Shown: positions 1 to 12,868, numbered from the stretch's first letter. The stretch is DNA of 64,000 bases from Cephalopachus bancanus (GCA_027257055.1 JAPVLO010000887.1:186001-250000); one strand, 5' to 3'. Notes: a model not told the origin generated them from the sequence alone. Translations and numbers: made by a program.

Positions 1-117
1 GAGGTGAGTGTCTTGAAGGCAATAGATTGTTGCCTGGTGATATTTTATCCATTTTGCCATTCTGTGTCTTTTCATTGGTGCATTTAGTCCATTCACATTC
101 AAACTAATTATTGAAAT
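1..117 (-). pseudogene. L1 ORF2 N-terminus (endonuclease domain), cut by window edge
   Basis: Translating the minus strand from 117 gives an uninterrupted 39-residue stretch containing LNVNGLNAPMKRHRMAKWI and ending CLQDTHL. This matches the start of the apurinic-type endonuclease of L1 ORF2p, the enzyme that nicks target DNA for target-primed reverse transcription. The catalytic residues and reverse transcriptase would lie left of the window. No stop is visible in the part present. Confidence 0.85.
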
Positions 118-319
118 GTGAGAGTTGTTCCCTATCATAATGTTCTTACAGAGTTGTTTATCTTCCTGTTTGTGTGTTGTCTTTCTTTTGTTTTTAGAGT
201 TGGATCATGTGTGTTTTTAATCTTTTGCATGTACTCTTGTGAAGAACGTTGTTGTTCTTTTTTCCTTTTCTTCTGTGTTCAATACTTAAGTGTTTCTTGT
301 AGAGGTGGTCATGTGGCAG

Positions 320-989
320 CATAGGTTCTTAGGGATTGGATATCTGGGAAAGATTTAAATTCTCCCTCACTGATGAAGCTTGGTTTCGCTGGGTAGGTTA
401 TTCTTGGTTGAAATTCTTTATCTTTTAGAACTTTGAAGATAGGGTTCCAAGCTCTCCTAGCCTGGAGAGTTTCTGTAGATAAATCTGCTGCTATTTTAAT
501 TGATCTTCCCTGGTAGGTAGTCTGACCTTTTTCTATTGCCGCCTTTAGGATTTTTTTCTTTTATACCTACTTTGTTTAGGCAAATTATTATATGTCTGGG
601 AGTTGGTCTTCTCATTTGTTGTCTTGCAGAGGGGTTCTCTGAATCTCTTGTGTTTGAATTTTTTCATCCTTGATGAGATGAGGGAAGTTTTCTTGAATAA
701 TTTCATGAAATGTTTGTTCAGTGTGACCTCTGTTTCTCTCTCTGCCTCAGGAAGTCCAATTACTCTTAGGTTTGGTCTCTTGAAGTGATCAAGATGAATG
801 CATCTCTTGAAGGTTTTGTTCTGTCTTTTTGAGCTTCTTTTCTATGCTTTTGACAGTTTTGGTTAGTTCTGTGTTTTGGTCTTCGAGCTCTGAGATTTTA
901 TCTTCTGCTTGGCTAATTCTCCTTTCCATGCTTAGTAGTTTGTTACTTATTTCCATCACAGTATTCTTTACTGCTGTTATTTCTGACAT
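320..989 (-). pseudogene. L1 ORF1 remnant (RNA-binding chaperone), frameshifted
   Basis: ORF1p is the trimeric RNA-binding chaperone of L1. Minus-strand 989-789 is an open 66-codon coiled-coil segment (ERRISQAEDKISELEDQ). After a stop and a frame change the RRM start KRPNLRVIGLPE is readable at 781-746. Further frame changes follow, then the C-terminal domain with PRITYPAKPSFISEGEFK near 415-353 and a stop soon after. Domain order coiled coil, RRM, CTD is as in the family. The N-terminal part is not recognisable. At least two frame disruptions make it a pseudogene. Confidence 0.8.
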
Positions 990-1059
990 CAGCCCCTTCC
1001 CGTTTTCCTCTTGTCACTCCTCAATATTTTAAATTCTATTAATGTCTTGATGTCTGGGT

Positions 1060-2570
1060 TTGTTGCATGTGACCAGTCATTCTAGGGGCTCTTCATTGTT
1101 TGTGTTCCGGAATCTGTTTTCTCAGTGTCTGATCTCCCACGGGTCTGTGTGAGACCTATATTCTTCTGTTGGTTTTTCTTCATTTGTGCGGTTTTTTCCC
1201 CTTGCCTACTTTTTTGTTCCCTCCACGTCACCGTCTTCTTTAATTCTGTTATTCAGGGATAGAGGGATTGCTTTTACTTCTGTTTGTTCAATCTCCTGTT
1301 CTTTATGTATGCCCTCTTACTTTGTTCAATTCTGGAGTTGCACTGCAGGTTGGAGGTGGTCCTTTTTGCAGTTTTGAGATTTACTTAAGGGGGGGAGCTG
1401 TGATTCAAAATCTATCTGCAGGTCCTGGTATTTGCCAACAGGTGTATGGATAATCTGAAACCCACTTCCCACTGCCTTGGAATCTGTCCGTGCAATGGGG
1501 CCGTAGGTTTACTCCCTGAAATAAAATGTGGTTAGCAGAAGGAAGAGAATGGAGCAGACAGTGGGGGGAAGAGGGGGTGGAGAGAGAGAGGAGTAAGGGG
1601 GGAAACAGACTAGTGTACCAACAAATGGAGAGAGAGAGAGACCTAAACTGAAACAGTTAAAAACAATAGACAGTGGCTACAGACTAACCAACTCCCATAC
1701 AAAAAAAACCCCACAAACATACAAGATGCTAACATACAGGCTAACCAACCACCTTATTGGTGTGCTGTTCCTCTATACAAAGATATGGTTTACAGAGAGG
1801 AGAAAAGAGAAGAAAAGGAGAGGAAAAGAAAAAAAAGAAAAAAAGGGACAAAATAGTAGGAATAGAATCAAGTCATTAAACTAATAGAACCAATCGAGCA
1901 CACTCTGAGACTTTTCGTTTAAGTTCAATGTCCTTTCAGTTCTGATTTCTAGCTGTCTTTTCAAACTGGTAAATTAGTTTGCAGTTAGGGTCAGTTTCCC
2001 CTGGCCTACTGTGAAGGACAGTTCAGATCACCCTCAGTTCACCATTCAAATCTGGCTTCTGTTTTTCAAGCTTGTTTCTCCCGTTTCGGTGTTGTTACCT
2101 TGTATCACCAGCATGTGGTGCTGTCCCAGCTGCTCGCCCCAGGGAGGGTGGAGCCAGAGTCAGGCAGAGGCCAGAGATGGGAGCCTGCCTCAGGGCACAA
2201 GGGAGAAGACCCACGGCCAGCAGGACGTCACAGTGGCATCAGAGGCGGCAGTGATCCCAGCAGATCTTGCCTGCAGGGGCTTCAAGGACTGAAGTCGTGG
2301 ATCACCTCAGGCACGGGTGGCGTGATGCGCTATGGCCGCCACGGAGGTCACGCAGTGCCCGCAGCTGTTGTGTCTGCGGCTGCAGTGGCTGTCCAGACCG
2401 CTGCGATGCCCCAGCGGTGGTGATGGCCAAGCTCCGTGTGAAGAGCAGGCTGCCCACGTTGAGATCCGCAGCCCCTGGGGAGAGAGCCAGAGACCCTCTG
2501 TGTTCTCCTTTGCAGAGGGTTTCATAGACCAGGCTGTCCCGTGCCATCTTCCTGGAAGTCCCTCGGGGGC
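1060..2570 (-). promoter_or_regulatory. L1 5'UTR / internal promoter region
   Basis: This lies directly upstream (minus strand) of ORF1. It is compositionally split. Bases 1550-1860 are very purine rich on the plus strand, with runs of GA and a long A/G tract at 1795-1850. Bases 2100-2560 are GC rich with several CpGs, typical of an L1 internal promoter. It carries no match that I recognise to the human L1 5'UTR beyond the YY1-like box. Promoter function is inferred from position. Confidence 0.6.
2543..2550 (-). promoter_or_regulatory. YY1-like site near L1 5' end
   Basis: Minus strand reads AAGATGGC. In human L1 a YY1 site with this core sits at the extreme 5' end and positions the transcription start. 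Its place here, just inside the apparent 5' boundary, supports calling the element 5'-complete. Confidence 0.5.
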
Positions 2571-2951
2571 TATCCTTTTTCAGGAATGTGCATTGTTTAT
2601 ATCGTGAGGTTGTTGCACACACCGGCCTTCGTCTTCCAGCTCTGTGAATCCTTCCTCACTGCTTAGCCCCTTGCGTAACATTTGTGCATATTAAGCTCTT
2701 GGGTGAACATTTGTGTTCTTCAGTCCTTTGCATTCCCTTCTTGTCTATAACATATTCAACTAACTGATGTATGTTTATTGAGCACCTTCTATGTGATATG
2801 CAGGGATGGCAGCTGAGAACAAGCCAGGTGCAAATCTTACAAACATACACTGTGAATGACACCTTGGGTGTTATGCTGTTGAGAATGAGAATGAATAAAA
2901 CCATTTTGATATTTGCATTATATTGTGTTTTACAGGTTTGAAAGATTGATT
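2571..2951. other. Unique intronic DNA with a MIR fragment
   Basis: No coding signal. Around 2766-2806 the sequence TTTATTGAGCACCTTCTATG matches the reverse complement of the MIR 3' region, so a short old MIR (minus) is likely. The rest is unassigned. Confidence 0.5.
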
Positions 2952-3254
2952 GTTTTGTTTTGTTTTGTTTTGAGTCGGGTTCTCACTCTGTCACCCAGGC
3001 TGGAGTGTAGTGGTATGATCATGGCTCACTGCAACCTCACCTTCCTGGGCTCAGGTGATCCTTCTGTCTCAGCCTCCCCAGTAGCTGTGGCTATAGGCAT
3101 GCACCACCATGCCCAGCTAAAGTTTTGATTTTTTACAGAGACGTAGTCTCACTGTGTTGCCTAAGCTGTCCTTGAACTCCTTGGCTCAAGCAGTCCTCCC
3201 ACCTCAGCCTCCCAAAGTGCTGCGATTACAAGTGTGAGCAACCATGCCTGGCCG
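2952..3254 (-). mobile_element. Alu, AluJ-like, antisense
   Basis: Starts with a (TTTTG)n tail complement and runs through both arms to ACCATGCCTGGCC. It has the ancient-type text (GGGCTCAGGTGATCC, CAAGCAGTCCTCCCACCTCAG). Short open frames across it are Alu shadows. Confidence 0.92.
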
Positions 3255-4240
3255 CTTTTCATTGTAAACCTATAAAACACAAAACTTAATGCTAGGCATA
3301 CTGTCATGTAAAACCACTGAAAAGTGTATAGTCATGCAGACCGAATGGGGTGAATCATGATTTAGAGAACTGAGCTGATTAATAAGAAGCCCCCGATTTT
3401 GTTTTAATAATATATTCTTACCCAGTAAGGAACATTTGGACAGTGTTTTCCTACAGTGGCCGTACTGTTTAAATGTATGCAATGGGAACATTTTGATTAT
3501 TACTAAGCCTTTTAGAGGATTTTGCTTTCCAGGGAGCTTAGTAAATCATAATTATTTTTACCCAGTATATCGGTTCTAAATGCTCTTGTTGACCTGTGAA
3601 GCGAATTTCCATTTGGCGAGGATGATATTGTAAAATGGAGGCTTCCACACCATAGAGATTAAGGACAGAAAAATGCAGACAGGCCCAGGCCTTGAAAGTT
3701 ATGCCCTTTGATGAGTTATTACCTTATGTTTTTGGTGGCCTTTTGTTCCCCTGATGTGCTCGTTGGCACAGAACCACATAAGTGCTTAAATGTGGACTTC
3801 CTCCTTGTGACACTATTTTCACTGACTGAGCCATGAGAATCCAGTAGGAATGGTGCAATGGGGAAGTGATAGGAACAACTACAGGGCACTGTATTTTTAA
3901 TCAAAGCAGTTTTTTTTTAGCTGAATTGGTAGTCCTTTGGTGTCTGTTAGGTGCTGCTTTACATGGCTGCCATGATGATGAAATAGTGTTAATGGCTGTG
4001 CTGCTGCATTTCAAATAGATGCCTTGTAAGTCCTAAGCCCATCTGTGTGCATCAGATCATGTTGGTCTTTTTTTTTTCCTCCCCTTCCCTCCATCCCTCC
4101 ACAAAGCACTCTCTGGTAGTGGCCAGGGAGCAGGGCAGGGCAGGCCCACGTAGAAATGCACTCTTGAAAGTAGAGGGTCAGGTTTGCTAAGATCTGTAAG
4201 ATTCAGATCACCTTGGTTTCTTAGTGTGATGAAGATGCTC

Positions 4241-4242
<2 letters not shown>
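3255..4242. other. Unique intronic DNA
   Basis: No recognisable gene, exon or repeat family. A T-rich and C-rich run (4070-4100) is the only notable composition feature. Confidence 0.6.

Positions 4243-4289
<47 letters not shown>
4243..4289. repeat. (TG)n microsatellite
   Basis: About 23 uninterrupted TG units, a likely polymorphic and Z-DNA-prone tract, lying just upstream of an antisense Alu. Confidence 0.97.
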
Positions 4290-4291
<2 letters not shown>

Positions 4292-4309
4292 TTGTGTAGT
4301 AATTTCTTT

Positions 4310-4597
4310 TCTTTTTTTTTTCAAGTTGGAGTCTCACTCTGTTGCCCAGGCTGCAGTGCAGTTACACAATCATAGCTTACTGCAGCCTCGGTTGACCTCC
4401 TGGGCTCAGGTGATCCTTCCACCTCAGCCTTCCGAGTAGCTTGGATAACAGGCATGTGCCACCACACCTGGCGAGTTTTAAAATTTTTTTTGTAGAGACA
4501 ACGTCTTGCTGTGTCACCTTGGCTAGTCTCAAACTCCTGGCCTCAAGCAATCCTCCCAATATGCTAGGATAACAGGTGTGAGCCATTGCTCCTGACC
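4310..4597 (-). mobile_element. Alu, AluJ-like, antisense
   Basis: Poly(T), then AGTTGGAGTCTCACTCTGTTGCCCAGG through to CATTGCTCCTGACC. Full length but diverged; both arms are recognisable. Confidence 0.92.
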
Positions 4598-7500
4598 TGG
4601 AAAACTCTTAATATACCCATGCTGTTTAGTCAGAGTTTAGACGTTTGTATTTCATAAAAGGGCTTCAGAACGTTGTGGGGGGTCTGTAGTGATTTTCTTA
4701 AATTTATTTGGCATTTTAAAGTGATAATCATTTAACCTTGGGCTTTCTCAGGACTCCAAAAAGTATGAGTAATCACTGTTAACTATTTAGAACCCATGGT
4801 ATAAGCACAAATGACTTCTTGATTTAGGTATACTCTAAACAGATGCATCACACATATATTACATAGTTTTCCCCCAACAGCAACAAAAATCTGGCTGGAG
4901 TATTGGTGTGTTAATTGAAAAAGTCAATAAAAGCTGACTGAGAATCATAAAAAAGGATACATGCATGTCTTACTTTTTGTTTGTTTTAACCAAAAGCCAG
5001 TGAATATGCAGTCACCTGCCAATACCTTGAAGCCTCTGGTCTGAGGAGGACCCACAACCTGGAAACCCCCACACGTAATTCTAGCGCTCTCCATGCCCAG
5101 AGCTCGTCTGTCCTGGTTTCCAGTTTCTAGTTAACCTAAGAAAACTGCACAGAAGTTTCATTTCTGCATTTCTCTAGATCTCCCCTCACCCCCCATTTCT
5201 GCAGCCATCTCCTCTACATCTAACTCAAGGCATTTGTTTAAAATGCCTCACACTTACCCTATCTTGTGTTCCATTTTACTTTGTAAAGGAGCAAAGATGG
5301 CAGCTGAAAGGAGTCTGGGAGCAAACTTGGACCCATATGGAGATGGTACAGAAAGAGGTAGGGACAGAGGCTCAGGCAGATCCGGAGTGCCACCTTCCAG
5401 CCACAGGCCTGTGTCCCTGTGCTTGGGCTCCTGTCACTAGACATCTCAGAATGCGCAGGGTCTAGTCATTTCATATGTGCCAGATTCAGTTGCTGGTTTT
5501 CTACCGTGACCATACTAAACTCTTACATGTAGGAAAAATGGGACTGGTACTCCTGCAGCAAGCCCATTTGCTCACAGTTGTGTTGATTGACAGGAATGTG
5601 GCCCTATGCGACTTCTGCTGTTCCATCCACTTTATGGTCTCGTTAATGCTCCTGATAAAAGCATGGTGAGACCCAGAAATGCCATACAAGTTTCAAGAAG
5701 GAAAATGCTACGTACGATGGAGTTGTGGTATTCAATGCATCCTCTTGGGTTCCAAATTTAAGTTCGTATACTTGTCCATGCACTTGTACTTATAGAGCCA
5801 TTGACTCAGTTTCTTTCTTGTGTCAAGCACCCTCTAAGCTAAATGCTGTGAGTGCAAAGACTCCTGCCTGCTCGAGCTTACCTGCTATTTGGGAGGTCAG
5901 AACAAACAGGACAACACAGAAACAAGATCATTTGATGACAATAATACATCGTGTAACAGAGATAAACAGGGTGACAAGACTGAGTGACTTAGGTTGGAGG
6001 ATACTGAATGTTATAGGTACAGAAACCTCTGTGAGGAAAAGGCAGGTGACCTGAAGGCCGAAGGATGCAGCTGGGAAGAGTCAGGAGAAGAGGGTTTCAG
6101 GTGGAGGGACCAGCATGTGCATAGGACAGGTGGCCAGACTGAGCCCCCAGGAGCGTGAGGGAAAATGTAGAGGCCTGGCCAGCATGGTGGAACAGGCAGC
6201 CAACATGGAGATGAACCCAGAGGTGTGTGCAGGGAACAGGCCCTACAATTCCTTGCAGGACATGATACTAATGATGGGTTTGGACTCGAAACCCTGCAGT
6301 ACTTCCCATCACACCAACCCATGGCTGGCGGCTGGGCAGGGGATGGACCGAAATGGCTCCAACTGGGTGCCAGGCAGGAGACAGCCTCATCTTTCACTGG
6401 CATAGCTCAGTGGAGCCCAGAGGGGAGAAGACGGATTCAGGACACTCTTCAATGCAGAACATTCATAGATGTCCGGGCCAGCAGAGTGGGCCTCCAGCAT
6501 GTGACCACTGAGCGAGAGGGAAGTGTCATTCACTGAAAGAACACGCTGGAGGAAGGATGTGTTTGCATGGATGAGTGGGTGAAAGTCTCAACCACAGTGC
6601 ACATGTCACATTTGAGATGCTGGTTGTATCTCCGAATGGGCTTGCCATGAGGCAAAAGCAGGGATGAGCTGGAGACATTTGGGACTTGCAGCCAAGGACT
6701 GAGTGCATTCACTGGGGAGACGGATAGGGGTGCAGTCAACAAGGGACACTCAATGATCACCAAGATGCTTTTCAGATAGTGTTTCCTAAGTCATTTCACA
6801 ACTCCTTGTGCTTTCATAGAGGCTTGGAGAGTCATAGGAGGTCAAGATATCCTGAACCTGCCGTCTGGAGACTTTTGGAGAGGACAGACATTAATATCAT
6901 TGTCTTCATCTTATGAACCTCCTCCCTTTTTTAAATAAGAGGGATGGCTTAGACTAAGAATTTTGCTTAAATTCCATCCCCCCTTTTTTTCTGACTTTGC
7001 TGTTTTCATCTGAGGTGGAGAGAAATGCTGTGTCCTAAATTAGATGTGAATATCTGCTTGTTTTCTTGGCTTCTGAAGTCTTTGCTGACAACCGCAAGCA
7101 TGGCCCTGAACATCATGTAACAGCAGAATGTGTTGCTTTTTTGAATGACTTTTATGAGTGACCTTGATTTAACAAGAACATCCACCCCATTTCCCAACCA
7201 CACAGATTAATACAAATTTAATGAGCCAAAATGTGGCATTCCACTGCCATTCTCTCCCTCAGGAGGGAAACTGGTCTGAGAATTTCTAAGTTTGACAAAC
7301 ATGCAGATACTCCCGAAATTCTCAACATTCTGAGGGTGTTTCTAGGAAATGCCTGTACTCCTCTGGGAAGTATATCAAAATGACACTTTTGAATTTGAAA
7401 ACAACGGAGTACTGTATATTTTTTATTTTAGTTAAGAGTTGAATCTGGCTTATGAAAAGGAAAAAAAGGAGATACTTGTGTGTGTTTGACTTGCTAGTTT

Positions 7501-7599
7501 GAAAATAAATTGGTTGATATTTGTTTTCACTATCATAATCATTTTGATCTTTCTCATTTTTTTCTTTAACCGACAGAAGGGTCTTTGAAAGAAATACGT
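4598..7599. other. Unique intronic DNA, about 3 kb
   Basis: I found no exon or clear repeat family. Overlapping open frames on both strands at 6011-6536 have no recognisable motif, no matching splice frame and overlap each other, so I do not call a gene. Text near 6060-6200 (CAGCATGTGCATAGGACAGG) hints at an old unnamed repeat. Confidence 0.5.
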
Positions 7600-8180
7600 T
7601 TGCATTGAAGTTTCAGTTTTATTGCGTTTTTTTCTTATAAAATATAATAACATAAAATTTAGTATTTTAAGTGTACGGTTCACTGGCATTAAGTCCATTC
7701 ACCAGCCACCTCCAGGACTTCTTCATCTTCCCACAATAACTGCCCATTCCCCTTCCCCACAACCTCTGGAAACTGCCATTCTGTCTCTAGTTTTGACTGT
7801 GCTAGGTACTTCATATAAGTGGAATAATACAGTATTTGTCCTTTTGTGTCTGGCTTATTTCACTTAGTATAATCCCTTCACGGTTTATCCTCTTGTAACT
7901 TGTGTCAGAATTGCATTCTTTTTAAAGGCCGAAAAATATGCCATTGTTTGTATATACAGCATTTTGTTTGTCCAGTCATCCATTGACAGACATCCGGGTT
8001 GTTTACATTTTGTGGCTGTTATGAATAATGCCACTGTGAACACTGTGCTGCAGATATCTCTTTAAGTCTGTGCTTTCAATTCTTGGGGGTATACACCTAC
8101 AAGTGGAATTGCTAGATCACATGGTGATTCTATGTTTAAATTTTTGAGCACCTGCCATACTGTTTTCCTGTAAGTTTATT
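7600..8180 (-). mobile_element. Old L1 (L1M-type) 3' segment, antisense
   Basis: Contains hallmark antisense L1 3' text such as GTGTCTGGCTTATTTCACTT and GTGGAATTGCTAGATCACAT. Highly diverged, no open frame. Confidence 0.75.
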
Positions 8181-8236
8181 TTTGAATCTTTGTGAGATAT
8201 GATAGAAATGGAACTAACTATGACTCGGGGTGTGTA

Positions 8237-8478
8237 ACAAAAAAGTTGCAAACAGTGGCCTGCAGGCCAGATTTAGCTCGTGCCTACTTCTGTACAGTCA
8301 ACAAGCTAAGGATGCTTTTTACATTTTTAAATGGTTGGGAAAAATCAGGAGAAGGATACTATGTCATGATCCATGAAAATTGTATGAAATTCAAATTTTA
8401 TTGTACACGGTTGAAGTTTTATTGGAACGTGGCTACGCCCACTGTCTACTGTTTACATACCCGAGGCTGTTAAGGCTT
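8237..8478 (+). mobile_element. hAT-type DNA transposon remnant (family A, long variant)
   Basis: Carries GGCCTGCAGGCCAGATTTAG at one side and AAGTTTTATTGGAACGTGGC plus ACGCCCACTG at the other, text shared by a common mammalian nonautonomous hAT family. A middle segment (8310-8400) is absent from the shorter copies at 14757, 28491 and 58340. Exact subfamily not assigned. Confidence 0.6.
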
Positions 8479-10119
8479 CGGAGTGGAATTTGTCCTAGGC
8501 CCTTAAGAACAAATTTGCAAACCCGGTTAAAATGATAAGGAGTCAGACACGGATATTTACGTCTGTTGACTGCTCTGTCTGTCTATGTGGGCTTTTCCAA
8601 GAGTCTGAGTGGGCGCATCAAGCTGGCCATCTATTTAATCACACTGTCCTAAACATCATTTCTGTCACTTTTTTGCATGTAAGCACCAATCCCAGTTACT
8701 TAAGCCCCCTGGAGGACTTTGTTTAGTAGGAGATGCAGACTGTAAAACTCCAACGAAGTTTTGAGGTATAATTTCCTTTTCTGTTTGTGATTCCAAAATG
8801 TGGCTTCCTATCATGTCTTTTAAGGAACTGTCTATTCCCATTGCCTAGGCAGTAAATCTCTTTATAATGAAAAAACCAAATTGAGGAAGACTTCTCCAAA
8901 TTCAATTACTTTTTTCATATACTTTTTCTTTGGACAAGGTTTGTACCAACTAAGAGGCACAGTCCTCTATTTTTAATCTGTGATATTTCTATAAAACCAT
9001 GTAAATGTCATACTTGTAACTGTTCGGTGTTTTCAACTTTTTTTTTTTTTTGATTTTGCAAAGAACTGTTCTCTGCACTGAGGGCTGGGTGTGACTTGTT
9101 AAAAGTTAAATTCACATAGCATCCATTTCCTCTGTTAGCTTCTTTCATTTAAAAGGCATCTTCAAAATATCATTTAAGGATATTTTGTTCATAGTGTTTA
9201 ATTTGTTGTCAGAAATATCATTCCCAGAGCATCCTAATATACATACCCAATGCTACTGCAGGTACCTATATAGGTTACATTTAGCCTGGTATTTTGTTTC
9301 ATTCATGAGGGTGACCTTAGCACCTGAGAGAAATGTGAACAGGCTCAAAGGAAATCAGGCTAGGCATAAACCAGGAAGCACACTTCAATCCTATTTTTCC
9401 TGTCTTTCGTTTTTATAAGAAATGGGGCATCGTGTTTTTTCCTTTTGAAATTGTGTCTGAAATTACATTTGCACGAAGAAGCCTGTTTCCTGTTTGACGG
9501 TAACGTGGGAACAGTAGAAAAGAGAAAGAAGGCAGAGAAAATCATTTGGGAAATGCAGCATGAAGATGCTGTAAAATACGCTATTCGTGTAATTAAATGT
9601 GGCAAGACCGAAGCTCATTAAATGGGGAAGCTGCTAAAATATTTTAATGTTCTCTTTGCAAAAACAAAACATTGAAAAGAATTTTAGCATCTGTTAGAGC
9701 TCAGTCTAATCTGATTTTTTTTTTTTTTGCTGCTCATCTGACCTTTTTCTTTTTTCTTTTCTCAAACACCCTTGATCATTTAAAAAATTCCATTTGAGAA
9801 CCAAGTAGTAATGTTACCATTTAGGAAAGCCACAGATAACTAGGATGTTCCATTTGAAAGGACAGCTCCACTCACTTAACATTTTGACTTGTGTGACTAT
9901 TTTAAATCCCTTTTAAAGAACCCCTGAAATATATCTTGTTGGAAGTGATAGGTGGAAATGTTTGTAAGTTCATCCTGGTTTTAGAATTTTTATTTGCTTA
10001 ATGTGGTAAAATACACGAATGGTCATATTGTACTTATGTTTTCTTTTACTGACTGTTAATAGAATAAATGGAACACAGCAGCAATGACCAGCGTGTGCAA
10101 CTCGTTCCGTTGTGTGATT
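8479..10119. other. Unique intronic DNA, about 1.6 kb
   Basis: AT rich, with no recognisable repeat or exon. Short T runs occur at 9040 and 9716. Confidence 0.55.
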
Positions 10120-10310
10120 GTAATAACTATCGTTTGTTACGAGCCTACGTGTATGGCTTTACGTGTATTTGAAGACGTGGATTCAAGCCGTGTGACTATA
10201 AAACACTGGGCTTATTTAGTGTCACAGAGAGGTTAAGTTATGACCGGAGGACACACAGCCCTTGGCCAGGAATTCTGGAATTTAACTGAGATCATGCTGC
10301 TTCTCAGAGT
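10120..10310 (-). mobile_element. MIR, antisense
   Basis: Retains MIR order on the minus strand, including GTCACAGAGAGGTTAAGTTA and ACACACAGCCCTTGGCCAGG as the complement of the core. Very old SINE. Confidence 0.65.
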
Positions 10311-10539
10311 TGCCTAGCTTGCATTTTTAGGGAGATGCTATCCTTTCCAGGCATTGAGTGGACGTTCTGGAAAACAAGGCCCTACTGGAATCCAGAAACG
10401 AGAAAGACGACTTAGACTGGGTTTAAGTACAGTGTGATTGAGACTGACAAGCAAAATATGACAAGAGTTTAGTCTTTGAGAGAAATACAAACTGTTAGAA
10501 GAACGAATTGAGATTTTTGTTTATCTCTATCTTTCTCTT

Positions 10540-10834
10540 TTTTTTTTTTTAGTCAGAGTCTCACTCACTCTGTTACCCTGGCTGGACTGCAGTGGCATGC
10601 TCAAGGCCACATCAGCCTCATCCTGCTAGACTCAGGCAATCCTTCTGCCTCAGTCTTACAAGTAGCTGGAACTACAGGTGTACGCTACCATGCCTAGCTT
10701 ATTTTTTGATTTATTGTAGAAACGAGGTCTCACCAAGTTGCCCAGGCTGGCCTCGAACCCCTGAGCTTGGACAATCCTCTTGCCTCGGCCTCCCAAAGTG
10801 CTGGGATTACAGGCTTGAGCCACCATGCCCGGCC
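10540..10834 (-). mobile_element. Alu of the distinct lineage, early-type, antisense
   Basis: Has the TTTTTTGATTTATTGTAGA middle linker and CACCAAGTTGCCCAGG, which mark the non-anthropoid Alu group seen repeatedly here. It lacks the one-base loss in the A-box region present in the later copies. Ends CACCATGCCCGGCC. Confidence 0.9.
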
Positions 10835-11286
10835 TCTTTTTTTTTTTTTCTTTTTTTGAGTCCCTTACAAGTGTCATTTTAAGATGGATCATGCTGTGTA
10901 ATGGGACTCTGATGGGATTCAGGGGCAAACAACTTGGAATCACTCCCAGATTTTGACCTCTCTGGCGGTGTACTGGAGGAAGGTCTCCTGTCTTTGAGAT
11001 GTCAGGGGACAGTGATGCTATGGTAGTCAGAGCTTCAGGGAAGATTCAACTCATGTAACATGAAGCATGGCACAAATGTTGTATGTGTCTCTTTGTCCAT
11101 GACATACATATTTCTGATTCAGTAATATGAGATTCCCTATATTTTATGTGACTTCAGTGTTGTACACCAGACTCTAAAGTCAAAGAGGACCATCAGAACC
11201 TTTAGTAGTCTGGAAATTTTGATCAACAGTCAGTAAAAATATTTGACTCTCAGAAATGTTTTCAAGTGGTGAGTTCTTTTTTTCAA
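10835..11286. other. Unique intronic DNA
   Basis: Nothing recognised between two antisense Alus. Confidence 0.5.
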
Positions 11287-11596
11287 TTTTTTTTTTTTTT
11301 CCTGAGTCAGAGTCTCACTCTGTTGCCCAGGCTGGAGTGCAGTGGCATGTTCACAGCTCACTATAGCCTCAACCTCCTGGGCTCAGGTGATCCTTCCACC
11401 TCAGCCTCCCAGGTAGCTGGGACTACAGGCACGCAGCACCATGCCTGGCTAATTTTTTTTAGTTTTAAATTTTTTTTGTAGAGACGATGTCTCACTGTGT
11501 TGCCCAGACTAATCTTGAACTCCTGGGCTCAAGTAACACTCTCGCCTGTACCTCCCAAAATGCTAGGATTACAGGCATGAGCCACTACGCCCGTCC
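11287..11596 (-). mobile_element. Alu, AluJ-like, antisense
   Basis: Poly(T), AGTCAGAGTCTCACTCTGTTG, then full dimer text ending GCCACTACGCCCGTCC. Confidence 0.92.
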
Positions 11597-12551
11597 TCTT
11601 TTTTTCTGTTTCAAGATTCAGTAAGCCCTTTCCAATAATAGGAAACAGTAATCTTTGACAGATGTAATGCAAGACCCTACCCTGGCCATACTTTCATGAG
11701 GTATATCATCTTTCCATGCCCTGTGCTGTGAGCGTAAAGAGGTCAGCAATACCTGCCTACCTGACAGGATTGATGTCCAGATGCTTCATTATGGCAGAAG
11801 TGAATTTAATGAAACGATAGATTTCTTGGCCTTGCTTCAAGCAAAATGTCTAAAGTGTTTGCTTTTCCAATTATTCCATGCTGTAAACTGCCTTTCTGAG
11901 GCTATCACACATGACGATGAACTGGCGTCATTGCTATTCAAGCACATAAAAGCCAGATAGAAGAAAACCTAACTATTTAGCCATTGTGCCCGAGAGAGTC
12001 AAACTGCATGTCCTTCCAGGCCCTGGTTTTAAGGAGACCAAATGTCACCCACACCTTGAATCTATTCTAGTTAGCAACATCCGGCAGTAGGAAAGGGCTC
12101 TGAGGAATCAGAATCTTACAGGAGTGGCAGTGTTTATTTCATGAACTGAAAAACATTGATATTCAGTAGCTATAGTCACATGAAATTAGGCCTGGTGTAA
12201 AGTTCCTCAGTTATAAAAAACATTGTTCATGTTGAACTGTGATTTTACAGTTGTTTATGTTAGTAATGGTTGTTGCTTGTGGTTTTGCAAGTTTCCAGTA
12301 GACATGATAGAACTAGGGAAGCATTTCTATTTTAAAGGCAGGATCAGCCAGTACAGTAAGGATTTTAATAGGAATGAGGGTATCTAGGAATTGCATGGGT
12401 TTTATTCCCAAAGAATTAACTGAATTTCACGGACCAAAAATGAAATTCATTTACTCCAACGACTGCGTGCTCTGCTGCTTTCTTGGCGAGAGGAATGACC
12501 CACTTGGTCTTTGGGGACTTTGGTCTCTTTGTCTGTAAATACGGTATTTGG
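11597..12551. other. Unique intronic DNA
   Basis: No exon or repeat recognised. Confidence 0.5.

Positions 12552-12868
<317 letters not shown>

Larger units (their letters stand above)
1..2570 (-). mobile_element. L1 (LINE-1) retrotransposon, 5' half, antisense
   Basis: On the minus strand this reads 5'UTR (about 2570 to 1000), ORF1 (about 990 to 320), a short inter-ORF spacer and the start of ORF2 (117 to 1), where the window ends. The order and the recognisable ORF1 and ORF2 peptides establish L1. The 5' end looks complete: an AAGATGGC box lies about 25 bp inside it, as in other primate L1s. The 5'UTR, roughly 1.5 kb, does not resemble the human L1PA one that I know, so this is probably a lineage-specific L1. 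ORF1 is broken by stops and frameshifts, so the copy is dead. Confidence 0.85.

Noticed and set aside
6011..6536. Overlapping frames of 96-130 codons on both strands
   Set aside because: Mutually overlapping, low-complexity composition, no motif; more likely chance in a GC-richer patch or an old repeat.
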